Positions 41,928-51,613 of a stretch of 64,000 bases of DNA are shown piece by piece. The position numbers and the translations under genes were made by a program. Position 1 is the stretch's first letter. Each line of letters opens with the position of its first letter. The DNA lies in NCBI RefSeq assembly GCF_000717025.1, contig NZ_JNXG01000003.1, positions 248,001 through 312,000 of the forward strand. The letters run 5' to 3'. The notes beneath the pieces were generated by a model that made no database searches, had not been told where the DNA came from, and saw nothing but the letters and a program-made list of their open reading frames with translations. Source of the DNA: Streptomyces atroolivaceus (GTDB lineage: Bacteria > Actinomycetota > Actinomycetes > Streptomycetales > Streptomycetaceae).

Positions 41928-44528
41928 ATGGGAGTACCGAGTTCCGGTGTGCACGGCGTCGAGCAGGCAGCAGCACCCCGCGAGGTCCGCCTCGCGCTGG
42001 TCATGAACGGCGGGGTGAGCCTGGCCGTCTGGATGGGCGGTGTCGCGCATGAGATCGACCTCCTGCGCAACGCCTCCGCCCACCCTCCGGCAGGCGAACC
42101 GGCCCGCCCCGGCGAGGTCGAGCAGATCTGGAGCGAGGTGCTGGCCGCGGCCGGCGAGCGCGTGGTCATCGACGTCGTGTCGGGGACATCGGCCGGCGGT
42201 CTCAACGGAGTGCTGCTGGCGACGGCGATCGCCCGAGGGCGTGCCCTTCCCTCGCTCCGTGCCGTGTGGGAGAGGTCGGCCTCACTCGCCGGTCTACTCA
42301 AGGACGCGACCGCGTCGAGCATCCTCAACGGAGAGACCTTCACCCACGAGGTGGCGAAGGCCGTCGAGCTCATCGACGAGTCCGGGAGCCGCGCGAGCAA
42401 CCCGGTGGAACTGCTCATGACCGCCACCGCGCTGGGCGGGTCGGGCTTCGCCTTCAAGGACAGCTTCTCCAACCCGTTCGAGGTCCAGGATCACCGCCGC
42501 CTCTACCGGTTCCGGCACGGAGAGCGATGGACGTACGTCAACACCCGTGACGGGTGGGGCTTCGAGACGAAGAAGCAGAAGGACTTCGGCACGGACTTCA
42601 CCGAGCGGCTGGTGCTGGCCGCCAGGGCCTCCGCCAGCTTTCCGGCCGCCTTCCCTCCGGTGGACGACAAACCGCTGCTGGCCCTCCAGCAGCGCCGCCG
42701 CCCCTGGTCGGAATCGGACTCCAGCTGCGTCATGGACGGAGGAGTCCTCAACAACGCACCGTTCGAGCCGGTCCTGGCCGCCATCACGGGGCGGGGGGTC
42801 GCGTTCAGCCCCGTCCGTCGTGTGCTGGTCTACGTCGTGCCGTCGGCGGGCGTGCGCGCACAGAAAGGCAAAGGCGACCGGGCCGGCTCGCACGACATCC
42901 CGAACATCCCCATCTACGAGCCGGCGTGGAGCGCGCTCCAGTACCCGAGCGAGGCGAACCTGCGGTCGTCGGTGGACGAGATGCAGGCCAGACTGCACGG
43001 CCGGTCCCGGGACATGCCCAGCGACCTTCTCGCGCGGATGTGGCACGAGGCCACCGAAGCCGGCGACGCGCCGCTGCCCCCCGGGCTGGCGAACCACCTG
43101 ATCGAGGCCGCGCAGGACCTGCTGGGCGAGTACCGCCGCAACCGTGCCTACGCCATCGTGCTGGACGCCCGGAGGAGGCTTGCCGACGGCACGGCCGAAG
43201 TGACCTTCGCCGACGCCGATGGCGATGACGGAGGGATCGAGGACTGCGCCCGGCTTCTGCTCCAGCAGGACGATCTCGCCTGGGTCCCGCGCTGGAGACC
43301 GGACGAGCTGACCGGTGTCTGGAGCACCTGGCGGTGGGGGCTCGCGGCTGCGGAGCGCCTGCTCCAGTGCCTGAGTGTGCACCTGCGCCATCTGGCCGAC
43401 CACGAGGCTCCCGCCCGGCCGACGGGCGTTCAGGCCGCGCAGAGGGCCCTCGTCGAAGGCGACCGGCGCATCACCGACGCCCTCGGGAGGGTGCTCGCCG
43501 CCATCGAGAGCGCCGATGCCGATCTGCAGACCAAGGCAGGCGCGAGCAGCGGCCCTGTTGACATCGACACCCTGGCGTCCTTGATGGACAGGATGTACGT
43601 GGATCTCGATCTGCCGGACGTGCTGTTGCGGCTCGTCCTGGAGGCGAGCGGCGCGTACGTGGAGGCAGTCGAGCGGGCCGGCCTGGGCGCCGGCTGGACG
43701 GCGGACGACGTCATCACCCGTTGCCTGGCCATCGAAGTCGTGACACGGGTGTACGCGTCTCCGGCACGGCTTCTGGCGCCCCTGCCACCGGAGTTCGCCT
43801 TCCTGAGACTCAGCCCCAGCAGTATGAGCCCGCTGGTCGAGGATCCCGGTCTCGCGCGTCTCGGGGACAAGAAGCTCTACGGCCTGCGACTCGGGCACTT
43901 CGGAGCCTTCATCGATCCGAAGTGGCGCGAGTCCGACTTCGTCTGGGGCCGTCTGGACGCCGCCCACCACCTCCTCTCGCTCTTCGCGCTCCCCGACGGG
44001 AGCCGCCCGGAGTTCGAGCGGCGGCTGCACCGCGCCATCCTGAAGGAGGAGGCCCCGAGGGCCGTCGACGGGGACGGGACTCCCGCAGGCGAGGAGCAGG
44101 CGCTCGCATGGCTGAAGGAACACCTCGCCCAGGCGGAGAGGTGTGACACCGACCTGCTGCGGGAGCAGGCGGAGACCGCGAGCGGCAAGCAGCTGATGCG
44201 TGACCTGACCGGCGCGGTGATCCGCGTCGTGGACAGCACCCTGTCGCCGGCCACACCGGGAGGAGGGGCGAAACAGCCCTGGCGCAAGGCCGTTCAGGTG
44301 GGACGTACCGTCTTCGCCGCCCGTCCGCCGGCTCGAGGCCCCCGGGTGTGGCTTCTGCGCGCTCTCACGGTCTGGCCCCGGCGCAGGGCCCGGCGGGCGC
44401 TGGGCGACGACCCCCGCAAGCTGCATCCGGGAGTGCTCCACGCGTTCGTGTACAACGTCGCGGGTGCTGTCGCCGTTCTCGTCGGCCTCGCGGCGCTGAT
44501 CACCTGGCTGGCAAGCCGTCGTCGCTGA
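41928..44528 (+). CDS. Patatin-like phospholipase with DUF3376-type C-terminal part
   Basis: The product is 866 residues. The patatin domain (about 20-310) has the oxyanion segment 'LVMNGGVSLAVWMGGVAHEI', the GTSAGG nucleophile elbow (catalytic Ser) in 'DVVSGTSAGGLNGVLLATAI', and the catalytic Asp in 'CVMDGGVLNNAPFEP'. The rest is a long helical region of the DUF3376 type, ending in one hydrophobic helix (AVAVLVGLAALITWLA) at the very C-terminus, a probable membrane anchor. It should hydrolyse acyl lipids at the membrane. The start, 327 bases from desA, shares the iron-box region. Confidence 0.85.
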   Translation: MGVPSSGVHGVEQAAAPREVRLALVMNGGVSLAVWMGGVAHEIDLLRNASAHPPAGEPARPGEVEQIWSEVLAAAGERVVIDVVSGTSAGGLNGVLLATAIARGRALPSLRAVWERSASLAGLLKDATASSILNGETFTHEVAKAVELIDESGSRASNPVELLMTATALGGSGFAFKDSFSNPFEVQDHRRLYRFRHGERWTYVNTRDGWGFETKKQKDFGTDFTERLVLAARASASFPAAFPPVDDKPLLALQQRRRPWSESDSSCVMDGGVLNNAPFEPVLAAITGRGVAFSPVRRVLVYVVPSAGVRAQKGKGDRAGSHDIPNIPIYEPAWSALQYPSEANLRSSVDEMQARLHGRSRDMPSDLLARMWHEATEAGDAPLPPGLANHLIEAAQDLLGEYRRNRAYAIVLDARRRLADGTAEVTFADADGDDGGIEDCARLLLQQDDLAWVPRWRPDELTGVWSTWRWGLAAAERLLQCLSVHLRHLADHEAPARPTGVQAAQRALVEGDRRITDALGRVLAAIESADADLQTKAGASSGPVDIDTLASLMDRMYVDLDLPDVLLRLVLEASGAYVEAVERAGLGAGWTADDVITRCLAIEVVTRVYASPARLLAPLPPEFAFLRLSPSSMSPLVEDPGLARLGDKKLYGLRLGHFGAFIDPKWRESDFVWGRLDAAHHLLSLFALPDGSRPEFERRLHRAILKEEAPRAVDGDGTPAGEEQALAWLKEHLAQAERCDTDLLREQAETASGKQLMRDLTGAVIRVVDSTLSPATPGGGAKQPWRKAVQVGRTVFAARPPARGPRVWLLRALTVWPRRRARRALGDDPRKLHPGVLHAFVYNVAGAVAVLVGLAALITWLASRRR

Positions 44529-44615
44529 TGTCCGGACGGGCCGGGGGCGTCCGGTGCGGGACGGGGCGACACGGCCGGGACCGGTCACCGGAACCCCACC
44601 GGACGCGCAGGTGCG

Positions 44616-45467
44616 CTACGCGGGCACGCGCGCCGCTTCCTCCCTCAGCTGTTCCTCGCTCAGTCCGCGCCGCCAGTAGCCGACGAAGGTGACGCGCCCG
44701 CGGTCGAACTCCCGCTCCTGGACGAGGTGGCGGCGCACCCCGCGCACCCTTGACGCCTCGCCGGCTATCCAGGCGTAGGGAGTGCCCCCGGGCAGGTCGG
44801 CGGCGCGTACGGCGTCCACGGCCGAGGGGGCGCCCTCGTCCCGTACGAGCCAGGTGATGTGCGCGTCGGCCTCGGTGCGGATCTCCAGCCGGTCCTGGGG
44901 GTGCGCGACCTCCAGCCACACCCTGGCCTTCGTCCCGGCCGGCAGCCACTCCAGGGCCGCCGAGGCTGCGGGCAGCGCCGTCTCGTCGGCGCAGATCAGC
45001 ACCCAGCCGGTGTCCTGCGGCGGCTGGAAGCGGACCCCGTTGTTGTCCTCGCCGGTGGGACCCAGCACCAGGAGCCGCTGCCCCGGTACGGCGGCCTCCG
45101 CCCAGCGGCAGGCCGGCCCGCCGTGCTCGTGCAGTGCGAAGTCGATGTCGATCTCGGTCGAGCCGTCCGCGGCGTACCGCTGGGCGCGCACGGTGTACGA
45201 CCGCATGACCGCTCTGACATCGGGGGACAGAGCGCGCCAGGCCGGGAACCACTCACCGTTCCCGTCGACCGGGACCACGGCTTCGGTCTGGCCCGGATGC
45301 GGAAGGAAGAGCGAGAGGCTCTGGTCCCGGCCCCCCGCGACGAAGCCCTCGCTTCCCGGTCCGCCGAGAGTGATTCTCCGCATCGAGGGGCTCAGCCGGC
45401 CGGTCCGCAGGACCGTCAGCTCGAAGAACCGGAAAGGGGCGATGGCGGGTGCGGTCGCGGTCGTCAT
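44616..45467 (-). CDS. desF: Siderophore-interacting FAD reductase
   Basis: The product is 283 residues of the ViuB/SIP family: N-terminal FAD-binding barrel with 'MRSYTVRAQR' (the RxYTxR-type flavin motif), and C-terminal NAD(P)H-type domain with 'ICADETALPAASAALEWLPA', 'YAWIAGEASRVRGVRRHLV' and 'GYWRRGLSEEQLREE'. It reduces Fe(III)-siderophore to release iron in the cytoplasm. It follows desE by 68 bases on the same strand. GGGAGG precedes the ATG. Confidence 0.9.
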   Translation of the reverse strand: MTTATAPAIAPFRFFELTVLRTGRLSPSMRRITLGGPGSEGFVAGGRDQSLSLFLPHPGQTEAVVPVDGNGEWFPAWRALSPDVRAVMRSYTVRAQRYAADGSTEIDIDFALHEHGGPACRWAEAAVPGQRLLVLGPTGEDNNGVRFQPPQDTGWVLICADETALPAASAALEWLPAGTKARVWLEVAHPQDRLEIRTEADAHITWLVRDEGAPSAVDAVRAADLPGGTPYAWIAGEASRVRGVRRHLVQEREFDRGRVTFVGYWRRGLSEEQLREEAARVPA

Positions 45468-45535
45468 GCGGGGGTCCTCCCAGGAACCGGAACGGCGGGG
45501 CCCGGCCGGGAGCCACTCCCGGCCGGGCCGGAGGG

Positions 45536-46564
45536 TCAGCTGACCTTCTTGGCCTTCTCGATGGCCTCGGCGAGGGCGTCGAGGATCGGTGCGCACTTGT
45601 CGTAGGAGTAGATGGGCTCCGTCGTACGCGGGATGACCTGGCCGGCCTTCACCGCGGGCAGCCCGGCCCAGGTCGGCTTGGAGGTCAGGGCGTCGGGCTG
45701 CAGGGCCGAGGAGCGGTTGTCCATCATGATGATGTCGGCGCCGTACTTGTCGACGTTCTCCCAGCTCAGCTCCTCGAAGAAGCCGGCCGCGTTGACCTTC
45801 GGCTCGACGAACTGCACGCCGAGCTCCTGGAAGTACAGGGTGTCGGCGGACGTCTTGGCGAGCGAGACGTAGAACAGGTCCTGACTGGCCGAGCCGACCA
45901 GGACCTTGATGTTCGGCTGGGACTTGGCCGCGGCGCGCAGCCGTGCCGCGGCCTTCTCGAAGGCGGCCTTGGCGTCGGTGACCTTCTTGGACTTGACGTC
46001 GGCGCCGAGGGAGGCGGCGAGGTCCTCGTGGCGCTGGATCGCCTTCGGGACCGTGGTCTGCGCGGCCCACAGGGCGACGCTCGGGGCCAGCTTGAGGATC
46101 TTGTCCTTGGACTGGTCCGGCACGTACCAGAGGGCGTCCTTCTCCCACATGGCGGTGACGAGGAGTTCGGGTGCGAGGCCGGCGTACTTCTCGACGTTGA
46201 ACTCGCCCCAGACGTTGCCGAGCACCTCGACCTTGCTGATGTCGAGGTCGCCGGCCTGTACGTCGGCCTTGCCGTCGGAGGTCTTCGTCGGACCGAAGAC
46301 GCCCTTCACCTCGACGCCGTAGTCGTGGAGCGCGGCGGCGACACCGATGAACGCGACGATGTTCTTCGGCGCGGAATCGGCCTTCGCCGTCTGCCCGCGG
46401 TCGTCCTTGAAGGACCAGGGGCCGGATTTCTCCGCACCCGAACCCGAGGCGGAGCCCTTCTCGTCGCCGTCGCCGCAGGCTGCGAGGACGGCACCGAGAC
46501 CGACGGCGCCACCGGCGGCCAGCAGGCCGCGGCGGGAGAGGGAGCTGGTCCGGAGGTTGGGCAT
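45536..46564 (-). CDS. desE: Fe-desferrioxamine-binding lipoprotein
   Basis: The product is 342 residues. The signal has a twin-Arg-like start (SSLSRRGLLAAGGAVGLG) and lipobox LAAC, so it is an exported lipoprotein. A type III periplasmic-binding fold follows, with the long connecting helix near the middle. DesE captures ferrioxamines for an ABC permease, which is not encoded here. An iron box overlaps the promoter (46614-46632). Confidence 0.93.
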   Translation of the reverse strand: MPNLRTSSLSRRGLLAAGGAVGLGAVLAACGDGDEKGSASGSGAEKSGPWSFKDDRGQTAKADSAPKNIVAFIGVAAALHDYGVEVKGVFGPTKTSDGKADVQAGDLDISKVEVLGNVWGEFNVEKYAGLAPELLVTAMWEKDALWYVPDQSKDKILKLAPSVALWAAQTTVPKAIQRHEDLAASLGADVKSKKVTDAKAAFEKAAARLRAAAKSQPNIKVLVGSASQDLFYVSLAKTSADTLYFQELGVQFVEPKVNAAGFFEELSWENVDKYGADIIMMDNRSSALQPDALTSKPTWAGLPAVKAGQVIPRTTEPIYSYDKCAPILDALAEAIEKAKKVS

Positions 46565-46613
46565 GAGTGTGTCTGCTTTCGTACGCGCCTGAGGCGCCCG
46601 CTGCGATTCGAGG

Positions 46614-46632
46614 GAAGGCTAGCCTAACCTCA
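46614..46632. promoter_or_regulatory. Iron box upstream of desE
   Basis: On the minus strand the site reads TGAGGTTAGGCTAGCCTTC, close to the iron-box consensus (TTAGGTTAGGCTnnCCTAA), 50 bases before the desE ATG. It is a second DmdR1-type site, which would co-regulate uptake with synthesis. Confidence 0.88.
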
Positions 46633-46692
46633 CATACCGTGGACGGGGAGGGCAAGGGGGAGCAGCCGTTCCGTTACCGGGGCAAAGGGAAA

Positions 46693-46720
46693 GCCGCCTT
46701 CCCGTGACCAGGGAGGCGGC
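46693..46720. terminator. Hairpin between vapC and desE
   Basis: GCCGCCTTCCC (46693-46703) pairs with GGGAGGCGGC (46711-46720) with one bulged T and a 7-base loop. It lies between the end of vapC and the desE promoter. Confidence 0.6.
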
Positions 46721-46738
46721 CTGCGCGCGCGTCCGGGC

Positions 46739-47149
46739 TCAGCCGGTGACCGGCTGGAGGTGCAGCATGTCGATGTCCGGGCACACCTTCGCGATCGCGG
46801 CGAAGTCATCGTCCACGTGCAGCACGGTGAGCCGGTGCTGCCGGGCTGTGAGGGCGATGAGGATATCGATGGGCGAGGGCCCTCGGTGGTGGCCGATCCT
46901 CATGAGTTCCCGCTGCACTCCGATGATCCTCGGCCAGGGGTCTTCGAGTGCGGGCACCCATCCGAAGGTCTGACCGAGCATGGTGAAGAACGGTTCATGG
47001 TCCCGGTCCGCCCGGAGGGCCGGCATGAGCTCGGACTCCACGGGCGGGCAGAGTGACACGAGCCCCTGGGCGACGCGCATCGGCCAGGGCTCTCCTACCT
47101 GGCGCCGGAGCAGACGCCAGACGACCGACGTGTCGGCGAGATAGCTCAC
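46739..47149 (-). CDS. vapC: PIN-domain ribonuclease toxin (VapC-like)
   Basis: The product is 136 residues. PIN motif I is 'SYLADTSVVWRLLR' with the first Asp, 'CPPVESELMPALRADR' carries the conserved Glu, 'GPSPIDILIALTARQHRLTV' the second acidic site, and 'LHVDDDFAAIAKV' the last. All metal-binding acids appear present, so it should be an active RNase. Start GTG 47149 overlaps the antitoxin stop (GTGA). Confidence 0.88.
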   Translation of the reverse strand: MSYLADTSVVWRLLRRQVGEPWPMRVAQGLVSLCPPVESELMPALRADRDHEPFFTMLGQTFGWVPALEDPWPRIIGVQRELMRIGHHRGPSPIDILIALTARQHRLTVLHVDDDFAAIAKVCPDIDMLHLQPVTG

Positions 47150-47364
47150 AGCCCTGACTGCTCCCGCTCTTCGAGGACGCCGAAGTCCAGGAACTGGTCC
47201 GCGTTGTCCTGCAGCCACCGCAGGGCCCGGGTCCGGTCGTCCGCACTGACCGCGGCAGCTATCGTCAGCGCCCGGTTGATCGTCTCCCGCTTGGTCGAGG
47301 TGCCGAGCTGCTGTTGGGCGAACGCCAGCATCTGGTCGTCCACATCCACGAGGGTCTTCGTCAT
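47146..47364 (-). CDS. vapB: VapB-like antitoxin
   Basis: The product is 72 residues with the N-terminal ribbon-helix-helix-like pattern 'MTKTLVDVDDQMLAFAQQQL' and 'GTSTKRETINRALTIAAAV', typical of DUF2191/VapB antitoxins. AGGAGG precedes the ATG. Its C-terminal 30 residues probably bind and inhibit the toxin encoded directly downstream. It lies 66 bases after the acdH stop on the same strand and has its own AT-rich operator. Confidence 0.85.
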   Translation of the reverse strand: MTKTLVDVDDQMLAFAQQQLGTSTKRETINRALTIAAAVSADDRTRALRWLQDNADQFLDFGVLEEREQSGL

Positions 47365-47385
47365 GGTGGACCTCCTGGGGCCAGT

Positions 47386-47416
47386 GATATATACGCCGAG
47401 GTCGAGTATATATATC
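47386..47416. promoter_or_regulatory. AT-rich inverted repeat in front of vapB
   Basis: GATATATAC (47386-47394) and GTATATATATC (47406-47416) are inverted arms around an 11-base GC-rich centre. This is the only strong AT-rich patch nearby. It is a good candidate for the promoter -10 region and the VapB autoregulatory operator. Confidence 0.65.
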
Positions 47417-47430
47417 GCGTCGCCTGGGCG

Positions 47431-48597
47431 TCAGGCGTCCATGCCCAGCTCCCGGGCGATCAGCATCCGCTGGACCTCGCTCGTACCCTCGCCGATCTCC
47501 AGGATCTTGGAGTCGCGCCACATGCGGGCCACCGGGTACTCGTTCATGAAGCCGTACCCGCCGTGGATCTGCGTCGCCTCACGGGCGTTGTCCACCGCCA
47601 CCGTCGACGAGTAGAGCTTCGCGATCGCCGCCTCCTTCTTGAACGGCTCGCCCGCCACCAGCCGCGACGCCGCGTCGCGCCAGCCGATCCGGGCCATGTG
47701 CGCCCGGGTCTCCATGTCCGCGATCTTGAACTGGATCGCCTGGTTGGCGCCGATCGGCTTCCCGAAGGCGTGCCGTTCCTTCGCGTACTTCAGCGACTCG
47801 TCCACACAGCCCTGGGCCAGGCCCGTCGACAGCGCCGAGATGGCGATCCGGCCCTCGTCCAGGATCCGCAGGAACTGCGCGTACCCGCGTCCTTCCTCGC
47901 CCAGCAGATTCGCCGCAGGGACGCGGACGTCGGAGAAGGACAGCTCACGGGTGTCCGAGGCGTTCCACCCCACCTTGGAATAGGGGGCGGCGACCGTGAA
48001 GCCGGGAGTGCCGGACGGGACGATGATCGCGGAGATGCGCGGGGTGCCGTTCTCCTTGCGGCCGGTGACCGCCGTCACCGTCACCAGCTCCGTGATGTCC
48101 GTGCCGGAGTTGGTGATGAAGCACTTCGAGCCGTTGATCACCCACTCACCGGTGGCCTCGTCCAGCACGGCCGTCGTCCGTGTGCCGCCCGCGTCCGAAC
48201 CGCCGTCCGGCTCCGTCAGCCCGAACGCGCCGAGCGCCTCGCCCGAGCAGAGCTTCGGCAGCCAGCGCTGCTTCTGCTCCTCGGTCCCGAAGCGGTATAC
48301 CGGCATGGCGCCGAGCGAGACCCCGGCCTCCAGCGTGATCGCCACGGACGAGTCCACCCGGGCCAGCTCCTCCAGGGCGATCCCGAGGGCGAGGTAGTCC
48401 CCGCCCATGCCGCCGTACTCCTCCGGGAAGGGCAGGCCGAACAGGCCCATCCGCCCCATCTCCCGCACGATCTCGTACGGGAACTCGTGGCGTTCGTAGA
48501 AGTCGCCGATCTTCGGAGCGATCACATCGTGTGCGAACTCCTCGACGGTGCGGCGCAGTTCCTCGTGCTCGGCGGTCAGCCGGTGGTCAAGGGACAT
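47431..48597 (-). CDS. acdH: Acyl-CoA dehydrogenase, probably isovaleryl-CoA
   Basis: The product is 388 residues of the acyl-CoA dehydrogenase family: 'GLFGLPFPEEYGGMGGDYLA', the FAD site 'AFGLTEPDGGSDAGGTRTTA', and the C-terminal 'QIHGGYGFMNEYPVARMWRD' with 'EIGEGTSEVQRMLIARELG'. Position in an operon with 3-methylcrotonyl-CoA carboxylase and HMG-CoA lyase points to isovaleryl-CoA oxidation in leucine breakdown; the S. coelicolor counterpart AcdH also acts on other branched acyl-CoAs. Confidence 0.93.
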   Translation of the reverse strand: MSLDHRLTAEHEELRRTVEEFAHDVIAPKIGDFYERHEFPYEIVREMGRMGLFGLPFPEEYGGMGGDYLALGIALEELARVDSSVAITLEAGVSLGAMPVYRFGTEEQKQRWLPKLCSGEALGAFGLTEPDGGSDAGGTRTTAVLDEATGEWVINGSKCFITNSGTDITELVTVTAVTGRKENGTPRISAIIVPSGTPGFTVAAPYSKVGWNASDTRELSFSDVRVPAANLLGEEGRGYAQFLRILDEGRIAISALSTGLAQGCVDESLKYAKERHAFGKPIGANQAIQFKIADMETRAHMARIGWRDAASRLVAGEPFKKEAAIAKLYSSTVAVDNAREATQIHGGYGFMNEYPVARMWRDSKILEIGEGTSEVQRMLIARELGMDA

Positions 48598-48604
48598 GGG
48601 TGCT

Positions 48605-49555
48605 TCACTCCTTGTGGGACAGCGCGCGGACGGTACGGGACGGGCTCGGGCGGCCCAGTTGTTCGGCCATCCACACGCTCGTGGCGGTGAGTGTGCCGAG
48701 ATCGACCCCGGTTTCGACGCCGAGGCCGTCGAGCATCCACACGAGGTCCTCGGTGGCGAGATTTCCGGTCGCGCTCTTCGCGTACGGGCAGCCGCCGAGA
48801 CCGCCCGCCGAGGCGTCCACCGTCGTCACGCCGTGCTGGAGTGCGGCCAGGGTGTTGGAGAGCGCCTGACCGTACGTGTCGTGGAAGTGCACCCCGATCG
48901 TGCCGGTGGGGACCCCGGCCTCGTTCAGCGCGGCCAGCAGCGCCGTCACATGGCCCGGGGTGGCCACGCCGATCGTGTCGCCGAGGGAGAGCTCGTCGCA
49001 GCCGAGGCCCATCAGCGCCCTCGCGACCCGGACGACCTGTGCGACGGGCACGGCGCCCTCCCACGGGTCGCCGAAACACATCGACAGATAGCCCCGCACG
49101 TGCACCCCGGCGTCCTTGGCACGGGCCACGACCGGTTCGAACATCGCGAGCGACTCGTCCACCGTGCGGTTGAGGTTGCGGGCGGCGAACGTCTCGGTCG
49201 CCGAGCCGAACACGGCGATCCCGCGGGCGCCGAGCGCGAGCGCCCGGTCCAGGCCGCGCTCGTTCGGCACGAGGACGGGCAGGGCCACGTCCCCGACGTC
49301 CGCGACGTCCCCGAGCATCGGGAACAGCTGCTCCGCGTCCGCCAGCTGGGGCACCCACTTCGGGTGGACGAAGCTGGTCGCCTCGATCGTGGAGAGCCCG
49401 GCCTCCGCGAGGCGGCGGACGAACTCCGCCTTCACCCCGGTCGGCACGACGGACTTCTCGTTCTGCAGTCCGTCGCGGGCGCCGACCTCATGGATACGGA
49501 TCCGGGGCGGCAGCCCGGGCGCGGGCACCCTCATGGGCAGTCCGGTGTCGGTCAC
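48605..49555 (-). CDS. hmgL: Hydroxymethylglutaryl-CoA lyase
   Basis: The product is 316 residues of the DRE-TIM lyase family. '[20 protein letters not shown]' carries the active-site Arg-Asp pair, '[19 protein letters not shown]' the metal-binding His-x-His, and '[19 protein letters not shown]' the catalytic cysteine loop. It splits HMG-CoA to acetoacetate and acetyl-CoA, the last step of leucine degradation. Its ATG overlaps the upstream carboxylase stop (ATGA). Confidence 0.95.
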   Translation of the reverse strand: MTDTGLPMRVPAPGLPPRIRIHEVGARDGLQNEKSVVPTGVKAEFVRRLAEAGLSTIEATSFVHPKWVPQLADAEQLFPMLGDVADVGDVALPVLVPNERGLDRALALGARGIAVFGSATETFAARNLNRTVDESLAMFEPVVARAKDAGVHVRGYLSMCFGDPWEGAVPVAQVVRVARALMGLGCDELSLGDTIGVATPGHVTALLAALNEAGVPTGTIGVHFHDTYGQALSNTLAALQHGVTTVDASAGGLGGCPYAKSATGNLATEDLVWMLDGLGVETGVDLGTLTATSVWMAEQLGRPSPSRTVRALSHKE

Positions 49556-51600
49556 GAGTCCTCCCTCGGGGCCACCACGGCCAGGACCTGGTCCATGGCG
49601 ACCGTGGCACCGGCGGTGACGTCCAGCTCGGTGACCGTCCCGGCGTGCGGGGCGGAGATGACGTGCTCCATCTTCATCGCCTCGACGACCAGCAGGCTCT
49701 GCCCGGCCACGACCTCGTCCCCGACCGCCACCTTCACCACCGTGACGGTGCCGGGCATGGGTGCGGCGAGCGTGTCCGCGCCCGAACGCGCGGCGCCACT
49801 GAGGGACGCCTCCACGGGGTCGTGGTCCTGGACGTGCCAGGTGTCACCGTCCCGCCCGAGCCAGACCCCGTCCGGGGACGTCGCCCGGCTGAACGTGTGT
49901 GTCAGGCCGTCGAGTTCGACGACCACACGCGTCCCGGACACCTCGACGAGCCGGGACGTCTCCGCCCCCGGAAGCGACGGCACCGGACCGCAGGTGTCGG
50001 CCGGCTCCTCCCGGTCCCCGGCGTGGCCGAAGGTCAGCGCGGCCGTGCCCTCCGCGCCCGTACGCAGGCCCACGCGCACCGGGTCACGGCCCGGAACACG
50101 GAAGTGGTGGAAGGTTTCCGCGGGCGTGCCGCCCAGCCGCCAGCCGCTGGGAACCGAGAACGGGTCGACCCAGCCGGCGGCGGGCACAGGGGAAGGCTGC
50201 CGCAGCAGCGCCGCCGTCGCGTACACCTCAGCGGGCACGCCGTCCGGCACCAGGCCGTCCGCCTCACGCTCCACCAGGCCCGTGTCCAGCTCGCCCGCGG
50301 CCACCGCGGGATGGGCCAGCAGCCGCCGCAGGAACCCGGCGTTCGTCGGCACGCCCAGCACCACCGTGTCCGCCAGCGCCGCCCGGAGCCGGCGCAGCGC
50401 CGTGGGCCGGTCGGGGCCGTACGCGATGACCTTCGAGAGCATCGGGTCGTACGTGCTGCCGACCGGCACGCCCTCGCTGAGCCCCGAGTCCGTCCGCACC
50501 CCGCCGCCCTGCGGCTCGCGCAGGGCCAGCACCGTGCCGCCGGACGGCAGGAAGCCGCGGGCAGGATCCTCCGCGCACACCCGCGCCTCGACGGCGTGCC
50601 CGGTGAGCGTGATGTCCGCCTGGCCGAAGGGAAGGCGTCCGCCGGAGGCGACCCGGAGCTGCCACTCGACCAGGTCGAGGCCCGTGATCAGCTCGGTGAC
50701 CGGGTGTTCGACCTGGAGGCGGGTGTTCATCTCCATGAAGAAGTACGAGGACGGGTCGTTGCCCGGGACGATGAACTCGACCGTGCCGGCACCGACGTAT
50801 CCGCAGGAACGGGCGGCCTGGACGGCCGCCTCGCCCATCGCCGCGCGCGTCGCCTCGTCGAGCAGGACCGAGGGCGCCTCCTCGATGATCTTCTGGTGGC
50901 GGCGCTGGAGCGAGCACTCGCGCTCGCCGAGGTGCACCACGTTGCCGTGGCCGTCGGCCAGGACCTGGATCTCGATGTGGCGGGGCCGGTCGATCCACCG
51001 CTCGACGAGGAGCGTGTCGTCGCCGAAGGAGGCGCGCGCCTCGCGCCGGGCCGCCGCGATCTCGTCCGCCAGCGACGACTCCTCGCGCACCAGCCGCATG
51101 CCCTTGCCGCCACCGCCCGCCGACGGCTTCAGCAGGACGGGCATCCCGATGTCCCTGGCGGCCACGGCGAGCTGGGCGTCGGTGAGGCCGCTCCCGGAGG
51201 AGCCGGGCACCACCGGGACACCGGCCGCCGCGACGGTCTCCTTGGCCCGGATCTTGTCGCCCATCAGCGAGATCGCCGAGGCGGGCGGGCCGATGAAGAC
51301 CAGCCCCGCCTCCGCGCACGCCTGGGCGAAGCCGGCGTTCTCGGCGAGGAAGCCGTATCCCGGGTGCACGGCCTCGGCGCCCGTGCGGCGGGCGGCGTCC
51401 AGCAGCCGGTCCACCGAGAGGTAGCTCTCCGCGGCCGGGGCGGGCCCGATCCGTACCGCCGTGTCCGCCTCCCGTACGTGCCGGGCGTCCGCGTCGGCGT
51501 CGCTGAAGACGGCGACCGACCGCACGCCGAGCTCGCGGAGGGTCCGGATGACCCGGACCGCGATCTCGCCACGGTTGGCGACCAGAACAGTGCTGAACAT
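49552..51600 (-). CDS. Biotin-carboxylase/carrier subunit, 3-methylcrotonyl-CoA carboxylase alpha
   Basis: The product is 682 residues. The biotin carboxylase domain (1-450) shows '[20 protein letters not shown]', ATP-grasp '[18 protein letters not shown]' and '[20 protein letters not shown]'. The BCCP domain is at the C-terminus with biotinyl Lys643 in '[12 protein letters not shown]'. Together with the carboxyltransferase encoded just upstream and HMG-CoA lyase it fits methylcrotonyl-CoA carboxylase (MccA/LiuD type). The S. coelicolor homologue has been called AccA1. Confidence 0.92.
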   Translation of the reverse strand: MFSTVLVANRGEIAVRVIRTLRELGVRSVAVFSDADADARHVREADTAVRIGPAPAAESYLSVDRLLDAARRTGAEAVHPGYGFLAENAGFAQACAEAGLVFIGPPASAISLMGDKIRAKETVAAAGVPVVPGSSGSGLTDAQLAVAARDIGMPVLLKPSAGGGGKGMRLVREESSLADEIAAARREARASFGDDTLLVERWIDRPRHIEIQVLADGHGNVVHLGERECSLQRRHQKIIEEAPSVLLDEATRAAMGEAAVQAARSCGYVGAGTVEFIVPGNDPSSYFFMEMNTRLQVEHPVTELITGLDLVEWQLRVASGGRLPFGQADITLTGHAVEARVCAEDPARGFLPSGGTVLALREPQGGGVRTDSGLSEGVPVGSTYDPMLSKVIAYGPDRPTALRRLRAALADTVVLGVPTNAGFLRRLLAHPAVAAGELDTGLVEREADGLVPDGVPAEVYATAALLRQPSPVPAAGWVDPFSVPSGWRLGGTPAETFHHFRVPGRDPVRVGLRTGAEGTAALTFGHAGDREEPADTCGPVPSLPGAETSRLVEVSGTRVVVELDGLTHTFSRATSPDGVWLGRDGDTWHVQDHDPVEASLSGAARSGADTLAAPMPGTVTVVKVAVGDEVVAGQSLLVVEAMKMEHVISAPHAGTVTELDVTAGATVAMDQVLAVVAPREDS

Positions 51601-51613
51601 GGAAGTCCTCACA

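Noticed and set aside
44547..44606. GCGTCCGGTG ... CACCGGACGC inverted repeat between the patatin-like gene and desF
   Set aside because: The arms are only 10 bases with a 40-base loop; it could be a bidirectional terminator but is too weak to list.
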